Of a stretch of DNA of 27,494 bases, positions 21,861-27,494 are shown one piece after another. Position numbers and translations under genes: made by a program. This DNA comes from DASUZB01 sp035535495 (GTDB taxonomy: Bacteria > Actinomycetota > CALGFH01): the NCBI GenBank assembly GCA_035535495.1, contig DATLQA010000310.1, positions 1 through 27,494 of the forward strand, read 5' to 3'. The notes beneath the pieces are model-generated. The model worked only from the letters and a program-made list of their open reading frames with translations. It was not told the origin of the DNA and searched no databases. How positions within the stretch are numbered: the stretch's first letter is position 1; every line of letters begins with the position of its first letter.

Positions 21861-24665
21861 CTAACGCGGGATCTCCACCATCTCGTAGGCCTCGATCACG
21901 TCGCCTTCCTTGATGTCGTTGTAGTTCTCCAACCCGATGCCGCACTCGTAGCCGGCCGCCACCGTCCTGGCGTCGTCCTTGAAGCGGCGCAGCGACTCGA
22001 TGCGCCCGTCGTAGACGACCACGCCGTCGCGGACCAGCCGGGCCTTGGCGCCGCGGGCGATCTCCCCGCTGGTGACGTAGGAGCCGGCGACCACCCCGAC
22101 CCGCGGCACCCGGAACAGGGCCCGCACCTCGGCGCTGCCGAGCCCGCGCTCCTCGTACTCGGGGGCGAGCATGCCCTTCAACGCCCGCTCGATGTCCTCC
22201 ACCACCTGGTAGATGACCGTGTAGAGGCGGATATCCACACCCTCGCGGTCGGCCAGGGCGGCGGCGGCCGGGTTGGGCCGCACCGAGAAGCCGATGATGA
22301 TCGCGGCCGTGGTGGTGGCCAGGCTGACGTCGTTCTCGGTGATCGCCCCGGCGGCCTTGTGCACCACCCGCAGGCGCACCTCGGGGACCTTCAGCTTGCC
22401 GAGCGCGTCCTCCAGCGCCTCCACCGAGCCCATCCCGTCGGCCTTGAGGATCAGCGGAAGCTCCTTGAGCTCGCCCTCCTTGATCCGGTCGAACAGGTCC
22501 TCGAGCCGTGGCGCCCTCGGCGTCGCGGCGATCTGGGCCTGGCGCTGGCGCGACTCCCTGGCCTGGCCGATGGAGCGGGCGACCCGCTCGTCGGCCACCG
22601 CCCGTGCCTCGTCGCCGGCGCTCGGCGGCGCCGACAGGCCGAGGACCTGCACCGGACGCGCCGGGCCGGCCTCCTCGACCTCCTTGCCGTTCTCGTCGAA
22701 CATCGCCCGCACGCGGCCGTAGGCGGTCCCGGCGACGACCGCGTCGCCGACCTTCAAGGTGCCGCGCCGGACCAGGATGGTGGCCACCGGGCCACGGCCC
22801 TTGTCGAGGTGGGCCTCGATGATCGTGCCCTGCGCGCGCCGGTTGGGGTTGGCCCGCAGGTTCAGCTCGACGTCGGCGACCAGGAGGATGGTCTCCACCA
22901 GGGTGTCAAGGCCCTGCTTGGTCTTGGCGGAGACGTCGACGAACTGGGTCTTGCCGCCGTACTCCTCGGCCACCAGGTCGTACTCGGTGAGCTGCTGGCG
23001 GACCCGGACGGGGTTCGCCTCGGGCTTGTCGATCTTGTTGACCGCCACCACGATCGGGACCCCTGCCGCCTTGGCGTGGTTGATCGCCTCGACGGTCTGC
23101 GGCATCACGCCGTCGTCGGCCGCCACCACCAGCACGGCGATGTCGGTCACGGCGGCGCCGCGGGCCCGCATGGCGGTGAATGCCTCGTGGCCCGGGGTGT
23201 CGATGAAGGTCACCAGCCGGCCGTCCTGACCGGCACGGACCTGGTAGGCACCGATGTGCTGGGTGATGCCACCGGCCTCGGCGGCGACCACGTCGGTGTG
23301 GCGGATGGCGTCGAGCAGCTTGGTCTTGCCGTGGTCGACGTGGCCCATCACCGTGACCACCGGCGGCCTGGGCCGCAGGTCGGCATCGGTGTCCGGCTGG
23401 GTGTCCTCCCAGCCTTCCAGCTCGGTGAGCGCGTCGGCCTCGCTCGGGTCGACCACCTCGATCCGGGCGCCGATCTCCTCGCTGAGCAGGCCGACGGCCT
23501 CGTCGGACATCGACTGCGTGGCGGTCAGCATCTCCCCCATCTGCATGAGGATACGGACCAGGTCACCCGCTGGCCGGCCGAGCCGGTCGGCCAGCTCCTG
23601 CACGGTGACCCCGCGCGGCACGCGCAGCACCCCCTCGAGCGCGATGTCGAGCCCACCCTGGGCGTCCAGGCTGGGTGCTCCCATGGCCTCGAACTCTTCC
23701 CGCCGCGCCCGGCTCTTGCGCCGCTTGGGCCGCGGGCCGCGGAAGCCGCCGGGACGGCCGGAGGGACCGCCGCGCCCGGCGGGACCGCCACGGGTCCCGA
23801 TCGGACCGCCACGGCCACCGCCACCGCCACCTGGACGGCCGCCGACGCCGGGACGGCCGCCGCCACCGCCTGGACGGCCCTGGCCGCCCATGCCGGGACG
23901 GCCGGCGCCACCACCCGGACGGCCCTGACCGCCGGGACCGGGACGGCCGGCACCTCCGGGCTGGCCCGGCCGCATGCCTGGCCGGCCAGGCTGACCCGGC
24001 GCCCCTGGCCGCATCCCCGGTCGCCCGGGCTGGCCTGGCTGCCCGGGACGGCCTGGCTGCCCTGGACGCTGGCCCGGCTGGCCGGGCCGCATCCCTGGCG
24101 GCAGCGGCCGCACCCCCGGCGGCAGCGGCCGGCCACCCTGACCGGGACGGGCACCGGGCGGCATGGGACGGGCGCCAGGCGGCAACGGCTGCCCGGGACG
24201 ACGGGCACCGGGCGGCAGCGGACGCACCCCCGGCGGCAACGGCCGTACCCCTGGGGGCAGCGGCTGCCCTGGCCGGCGGGCACCGGGCGGCACGGGACGG
24301 ACGCCTGGGGGCAGCGGGCGCACCCCTGGGGGCAGGGGCCTGCCCTGACCGGGCTGGCCCGGCCGCTGGCCAGGCTGGGCGGGCCGCGGCGCGCCCGGCT
24401 GCGCGGGGCGAGCCGCCGCCGGCCGCTGGGCGGCGGGCTGCTCCGGCCGGGCCGGAGCCCGATCGGAGCCGGACGGTGCCTTGGCGGCCGGCCGCGAGCC
24501 ACCGCCGCCGCCCTTGGTGGACGACCGCAGCTTCTCCGCGACGTCAGGCGTCACCGTCGAGGAATGGCTCTTCACCTCCACGCCCATGGTGGACAGCTTG
24601 GAGAGCAGGTCCTTGGACGGCACTCCAAGCTCTTTGGCGAGTTCGTAGACGCGCGGGTTGCTCAA
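21861..24665 (-). CDS. infB: Translation initiation factor IF-2
   Basis: The 934-residue protein has an N-terminal IF2 helix module (NPRVYELAKELGV, residues 3-15), then a very long low-complexity linker (about 50-315) rich in Pro, Gly, Arg and Gln. A basic segment (KRRKSRARREEF) and a second IF2-N-type module follow. The G domain has GHVDHGKT (441-448), DTPGH (489-493) and NKID (543-546), and beyond it are domains II, III and IV. It positions fMet-tRNA on the 30S subunit and promotes subunit joining. The start is TTG at 24665, overlapping the ylxR stop (TTGA); it is favoured because the IF2-N motif begins immediately and GGAAGTGAG lies just upstream. The linker contains ten Pro-Pro-Gly motifs. 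Confidence 0.96.
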   Translation of the reverse strand: MSNPRVYELAKELGVPSKDLLSKLSTMGVEVKSHSSTVTPDVAEKLRSSTKGGGGGSRPAAKAPSGSDRAPARPEQPAAQRPAAARPAQPGAPRPAQPGQRPGQPGQGRPLPPGVRPLPPGVRPVPPGARRPGQPLPPGVRPLPPGVRPLPPGARRPGQPLPPGARPMPPGARPGQGGRPLPPGVRPLPPGMRPGQPGQRPGQPGRPGQPGQPGRPGMRPGAPGQPGRPGMRPGQPGGAGRPGPGGQGRPGGGAGRPGMGGQGRPGGGGGRPGVGGRPGGGGGGRGGPIGTRGGPAGRGGPSGRPGGFRGPRPKRRKSRARREEFEAMGAPSLDAQGGLDIALEGVLRVPRGVTVQELADRLGRPAGDLVRILMQMGEMLTATQSMSDEAVGLLSEEIGARIEVVDPSEADALTELEGWEDTQPDTDADLRPRPPVVTVMGHVDHGKTKLLDAIRHTDVVAAEAGGITQHIGAYQVRAGQDGRLVTFIDTPGHEAFTAMRARGAAVTDIAVLVVAADDGVMPQTVEAINHAKAAGVPIVVAVNKIDKPEANPVRVRQQLTEYDLVAEEYGGKTQFVDVSAKTKQGLDTLVETILLVADVELNLRANPNRRAQGTIIEAHLDKGRGPVATILVRRGTLKVGDAVVAGTAYGRVRAMFDENGKEVEEAGPARPVQVLGLSAPPSAGDEARAVADERVARSIGQARESRQRQAQIAATPRAPRLEDLFDRIKEGELKELPLILKADGMGSVEALEDALGKLKVPEVRLRVVHKAAGAITENDVSLATTTAAIIIGFSVRPNPAAAALADREGVDIRLYTVIYQVVEDIERALKGMLAPEYEERGLGSAEVRALFRVPRVGVVAGSYVTSGEIARGAKARLVRDGVVVYDGRIESLRRFKDDARTVAAGYECGIGLENYNDIKEGDVIEAYEMVEIPR
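24093..24338 (-). repeat. Tandem coding repeats for PLPPGxRP-type units in infB
   Basis: Codons 110-191 of infB are built from degenerate units of about 21-24 bases encoding PLPPGVR or PLPPGARRPGQ, with ten PPG motifs in about 80 residues. Codons 192-310 continue as Gly-x-Pro/Gly-rich sequence. It is part of the coding region and not a mobile repeat. Length variation between strains is likely through slippage. Confidence 0.8.
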
Positions 24666-25078
24666 CCAGTTCTCACTTCCTCTTGCTCACTCGACCGGGG
24701 GCGCTGCCGCCCGGAAGCCTCCTCGGTGCTCTCCCCCGACCGCCTGGCCACGCACGCGTCGCGCAGGGCGTTGAGGGCGGCGTCTACGCCTGGCGCACCC
24801 GCCGCCTTCAACGCCCGCTGCACGCTGCGCCGCTTGACCGCCCGAGCCGTGCAGGCCGGGTCGCCGCACAGGTAGGCCCCCCTGCCGGGTGCCTTCCCGC
24901 TCGGGTCGAACCTGACCACACCGTCAGGGGAGCGTACCAGCCGATGCAGGGCGCGCTTGTCCGCCGTGGTCCGGCACACCACACAGGTACGCCTGGGGGC
25001 CGGCCGCCCGGTCGACTCCGGGTGGCCGGCGGCCCTGGAAGACCCGCGCGCCATCAGCGTCTGTCTCTTCAACTTCAC
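24662..25078 (-). CDS. ylxR: YlxR family (DUF448) RNA-binding-like protein
   Basis: The 138-residue protein has RRTCVVCRTTADKRALHRLV (29-48), GRGAYLCGDPACTARAVKR and a following helix, the YlxR core with its Cys pairs. YlxR proteins sit between nusA and infB and have been linked to nucleoid- or RNase P-related regulation in some bacteria. The core is preceded by a basic N-terminus and followed by a polar tail (GESTEEASGRQRPRSSEQEE). The start is a GTG at 25078 overlapping the nusA stop (GTGA); an internal ATG at 25054 is the alternative. Confidence 0.9.
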   Translation of the reverse strand: MKLKRQTLMARGSSRAAGHPESTGRPAPRRTCVVCRTTADKRALHRLVRSPDGVVRFDPSGKAPGRGAYLCGDPACTARAVKRRSVQRALKAAGAPGVDAALNALRDACVARRSGESTEEASGRQRPRSSEQEEVRTG

Positions 25079-26142
25079 GTTCCCTGTCCGACATTCCCAG
25101 CTTGCCCCGAACCGGGGTGGGCGGCCACCTTGCTCTCCGACCCCGCCGCCCGTCCAGCCTGGGCCTGCCGCTCGGCGTCGGCCATCTGGCTCTCGCTGCG
25201 GATGTCGATCCGCCAGCCGGTCAACCGGGCGGCCAGGCGCGCATTCTGCCCTTCCTTGCCGATCGCCAGCGAAAGCTGGTAGTCAGGCACGATCACATGG
25301 GCGGTGCGCTCGTCCTCGTCGATGTGGACGCTCTTCACCTTGGCGGGCGAGAGCGCCTCGGCCACGAACTGCGCCGGGTCGTCGGAGTACAGGACGATGT
25401 CGATCTTCTCGCCCCGCAGCTCGTTGACGACCATCCGCACCCGCGAGCCGCGTGCGCCGACGCAGGCACCCTTCGGCTCCACCTTCGGGTCGTTCGAGCG
25501 CACCGCGATCTTGGTCCGGTGCCCCGGCTCCCTGGCCACGTTGGTGATCTCGACCAGCCCCTGGGCGATCTCGGGGACCTCCAGCTCGAAGAGCCGCTTG
25601 ATCAGGTTGGGATGGGTGCGCGACACCACCACCCGCAGCCCGCGGGCGGAGCGGACCACGTCGGTCACGTACACCTTGAGCCGGTCGTTGTGCTGGTAGT
25701 GCTCGCTGGGGACCTGCTCGGCGTGGGGCAGGTCGGCCTCCACCTTGCCGAGGTCCACGGTGATGTGGCGCGGGTCGCGCTGCTGCACGATGCCGGTCAC
25801 GATGTCGCCGACGCGGCCCTCGTACTCGCCGAAGGTGACGTCCCGCTCGGCCTCCCGCAGGCGCTGCATGATCACCTGCTTGGCGGTGACGGCGGCGATC
25901 CGGCCGAAGTCGGAGGGCGTGTCCTCCCACTCCCGCACCACCTGCTCGTCCTCGTCGAGCTCCTGGGCGTAGACGGTAACCTCGCCGCTCTCGCGGTCGA
26001 CGACCACGCGGGCATCGTCGGGCGCGTTGGGCTGGCGCTTGTAGGCGGCGGCCAGGGCGCTCTCGAGCGCGCTGATCACCGTGTCGAGCGCGATGCCCTT
26101 CTCGCGCTCGAGGTAGCGCAGCTCCTCGATGGGGATGTTCAC
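25075..26142 (-). CDS. nusA: Transcription termination/antitermination factor NusA
   Basis: The 355-residue protein has the N-terminal RNA-polymerase-binding domain (about 1-125), S1 (about 130-200, GRVGDIVTGIVQQRDPRHITVDLGKVEADLP), and KH1 and KH2 (about 205-335, with GACVGARGSRVRMVVNELRGEKIDIV and LAIGKEGQNARLAARLTGWRIDI). It lacks the acidic repeats of E. coli NusA, as is usual for actinobacteria. The start is the GTG at 26142 (VNIPIEELRYLEREKGI) with AGGAGAGG upstream. The frame continues upstream through Cys/Trp-rich nonsense overlapping the rimP end and should not be used. Confidence 0.96.
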   Translation of the reverse strand: MNIPIEELRYLEREKGIALDTVISALESALAAAYKRQPNAPDDARVVVDRESGEVTVYAQELDEDEQVVREWEDTPSDFGRIAAVTAKQVIMQRLREAERDVTFGEYEGRVGDIVTGIVQQRDPRHITVDLGKVEADLPHAEQVPSEHYQHNDRLKVYVTDVVRSARGLRVVVSRTHPNLIKRLFELEVPEIAQGLVEITNVAREPGHRTKIAVRSNDPKVEPKGACVGARGSRVRMVVNELRGEKIDIVLYSDDPAQFVAEALSPAKVKSVHIDEDERTAHVIVPDYQLSLAIGKEGQNARLAARLTGWRIDIRSESQMADAERQAQAGRAAGSESKVAAHPGSGQAGNVGQGT

Positions 26143-26197
26143 GTCGCCGTCCTCTCCTGGCCGGTGCTGGCCGGTCGCCCACGCTGCTCGCTGGCTG

Positions 26198-26656
26198 TCA
26201 CCACGGCAACACCACCGTTCCCCGCACCACCTCGGACAGCGGCAGCCGCAGCTGGCCACCGTCCGCGTCGAGCGTCACCGCCTGGTCGTCGACCGCCACC
26301 ACGATCCCCTGCACGGAGGTGGTCGCGTCCGAGCCAGCCTGGGCACGGGTGACGCGCACCTCGTGCCCGCGCTGGCGGCGGAAGTCCCTGGCGGTCCGCA
26401 GCGGCCGGTCCAGCCCGGGGGTGGTGACCTCGAGGATGTAGCTGCCAGGCAGCGGGTCGTCCTCGTCGAGGAGGTGCGACAACTCCTTGGAGACGCGTTC
26501 GACGACGTCCGCCTCGACGGGAGCGTCGGCGTCCAGCACCACGCTCAGCACCGGGGACCGTCCCCGCCGGCGGAGCTGCGCCTCCAGCAGCTCGACGCCG
26601 TGGGCGGCGGCCACCCGTTCGGCCAGATCCTGGACACGCGGAGGAAGCGTCGCCAT
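26198..26656 (-). CDS. rimP: Ribosome maturation factor RimP
   Basis: The 152-residue protein has the RimP N-terminal domain (LAERVAAAHGVELLEAQLRRRGRSPVLSVVLD region), the central GSYILEVTTPGLDRPLRTARDF signature (about 86-107), and a C-terminal SH3-like domain. It helps assemble the 30S subunit. The ATG at 26656 follows a strong ribosome site (GAGGAGG) with 9 bases between, and homology starts there; the long upstream extension of the frame is a shadow. It is the first gene of the nine-gene operon. Its stop lies 55 bp before nusA. Confidence 0.94.
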   Translation of the reverse strand: MATLPPRVQDLAERVAAAHGVELLEAQLRRRGRSPVLSVVLDADAPVEADVVERVSKELSHLLDEDDPLPGSYILEVTTPGLDRPLRTARDFRRQRGHEVRVTRAQAGSDATTSVQGIVVAVDDQAVTLDADGGQLRLPLSEVVRGTVVLPW

Positions 26657-26751
26657 GGTCGCTGACCTCCTCGCGTGCTTACGTAGTGTGTCGCCCTCTC
26701 GGTAACGGCACCGTTCTGGCCTCCCGGCGCAAGGGGAGCCCGGACACAATT

Positions 26752-26773
26752 GAAGTGGGCCAACGCCCACTTC
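26752..26773 (-). promoter_or_regulatory. Leader hairpin upstream of rimP-nusA, candidate attenuator
   Basis: GAAGTGGGC and GCCCACTTC form a perfect 9-bp stem with a 4-base loop. On the minus strand it is followed by AATTGTGTCC, a weak U-containing run. It lies about 30 bases after the predicted RNA start and 95 bases before the rimP ATG. In Bacillus subtilis NusA controls its own operon through a leader terminator, and this hairpin could do the same here (inference). Confidence 0.45.
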
Positions 26774-26810
26774 GCTCAGAAGAACAGGTGGCTCCCGTCG
26801 CCAGCAGCTG

Positions 26811-26840
26811 ACAATAGCACCAGCCAGCGCGGTCCAGCAA
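26811..26840 (-). promoter_or_regulatory. Probable promoter of the rimP-nusA-infB-ribF operon
   Basis: TTGCTG (26840-26835) and TATTGT (26816-26811) are spaced 18 bases apart on the minus strand. The predicted start is near 26804, giving a leader of about 148 bases. It is the best sigma-70-like match in the 217-bp gap between the ATPase gene and rimP. A palindrome, AACGG-CA-CCGTT, lies at 26704-26715 within the leader. Confidence 0.5.
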
Positions 26841-26873
26841 CCTGTTTGCGGCCTCTGCCAGCGCGTTTGCCGG

Positions 26874-27494
26874 TCAGGCCATGCCCTCCTCAACGGGCGC
26901 GCCGACCCGCCGGTTCGGCAGGTTCGCGAGGCCGAGGAGCGGCCAGTCGGCGAGCAGCAGCACCGCCAGCTCCAGGGCCTGGCGACGCCACAACTCGGGC
27001 AGCCGCGCCCAGTCGAGCGGCGCGTCAGGCGGCGCCGGCTCGGCCTGGAGCGCGCCGGCGGCGGCCGGGTCGGCGGGAAGCAGGACCGCGCCACGCGCGC
27101 TCGGCACCCGCTCGACCACCTCGCCGGCGTCGAGCTGGCTCCCGGCGCGGTTGACCACCACCACCGGAGGGCGGCCGACCTCGGCGAGCAGGTCGGCGGC
27201 GAGCTGCGTGGCCGCCGGCGCGGCGGGGTCGGTGACCAGCACGAACTGGTCGGCGGTCGCGACCGCGGCGCGCGTGCCCGCCGCCGCCATGCCGGACCCG
27301 CAGTCCACCACCACGGTGGTGGCGTGCCGCCTGAGCGCGGCCACCTCCTGGGTCCAGGCACGCTCGTCCAGCGGCTCCGCCGCGGCCAGGACCGCCAGGG
27401 AGCCGCGCCGGGCCAGGACCGCGCGGAGCTCCGGCCCGGTCAGGGCCGGGTGGCCGAGCAGCCCGAGGAGATCGCCGGCGTGCAGGTCGTGGCC
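26874..27494 (-). CDS. MinD/CpaE-like P-loop ATPase, C-terminal part (5' truncated by window edge)
   Basis: The frame is open to the right edge, so the start is outside; 206 residues are visible. The fragment begins GHDLHAGDLLGLLGHPALTG, which resembles the region just after the Walker A helix in Ssd/CpaE-like proteins. It continues with ATTVVVDCGSGM (the strand ending in an Asp of the Walker B type), FVLVTDPAAPAATQLAADLL and a VVVVNRAGS strand, and finishes in a Leu-rich C-terminus. Actinobacterial members act in septum placement or pilus (Flp/Tad) gene clusters. No neighbouring pilus genes are visible. The next gene on this strand, rimP, has its own promoter. Confidence 0.7.
   Translation of the reverse strand, partial: GHDLHAGDLLGLLGHPALTGPELRAVLARRGSLAVLAAAEPLDERAWTQEVAALRRHATTVVVDCGSGMAAAGTRAAVATADQFVLVTDPAAPAATQLAADLLAEVGRPPVVVVNRAGSQLDAGEVVERVPSARGAVLLPADPAAAGALQAEPAPPDAPLDWARLPELWRRQALELAVLLLADWPLLGLANLPNRRVGAPVEEGMA

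Noticed and set aside
24093..24420. CRISPR-like or satellite repeats
   Set aside because: Repeat units are degenerate, keep the reading frame of infB and have no unique spacers of constant length.
21642..24875. A 1077-codon open frame on the plus strand opposite infB, with Gly/Arg/Thr-rich repeats
   Set aside because: It is the antisense shadow of infB; high GC leaves few stops, and the minus-strand frame has all the IF-2 motifs.

Overview
The window is very GC-rich, with almost every third codon position G or C, dense genes and many 4-base stop/start overlaps. Gene content points to an actinomycete-type bacterium (Actinomycetota): an OdhA/Kgd-type 2-oxoglutarate dehydrogenase end, dapB next to a ThyX-family gene, rpsO-pnp-M16 peptidase in that order, and rimP-nusA-ylxR-infB-ylxP-rbfA-nrnA-truB-ribF in one block. 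No rRNA or tRNA gene, CRISPR array, transposase or integrase was seen. The class or genus cannot be fixed from this sequence.

Layout. Positions 1-2014 (+) hold the end of the kgd/odhA-type gene and a small two-CBS-domain protein. Positions 2022-5239 (-) hold dapB, translationally coupled to an unusually long, two-halved ThyX-like gene, and then a membrane-anchored hypothetical protein with its own promoter. Positions 5304-5457 (+) hold a short frameshifted relic of a LuxR-type DNA-binding domain. Positions 5497-10450 are a mixed accessory stretch: two double-VOC proteins, an EI24-type membrane protein behind a 48-codon ORF, a GNAT protein, and a short threonyl-tRNA synthetase. Positions 10480-15295 (-) hold rpsO, pnp, an M16 peptidase and a LOG-family protein. 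Positions 15476-18147 (-) hold a MarR regulator, a DHA2-type MFS exporter and a lone receiver-domain response regulator, all lying between ribF and rpsO, which are often adjacent in related genomes. Positions 18277-26656 (-) are the nine-gene rimP-to-ribF transcription/translation operon. The far right end is the C-terminal part of a MinD/CpaE-like P-loop ATPase.

The most striking regulatory structure lies in front of the short threonyl-tRNA synthetase. A 16-residue leader peptide carries three consecutive threonine codons plus a fourth. It is followed by a perfect 12-bp hairpin, and the segments between can form mutually exclusive pairings. This is the layout of a ribosome-mediated, threonine-responsive attenuator controlling a ThrRS that lacks the TGS and editing domains. 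Other RNA structures sit where feedback control is plausible: a three-way-junction fold in the rpsO leader, a long rpsO-pnp intergenic hairpin (the usual place for RNase III processing), and a perfect 9-bp hairpin in the rimP-nusA leader.

All calls come from reading the sequence and remembered family motifs. No database search or folding program was run.
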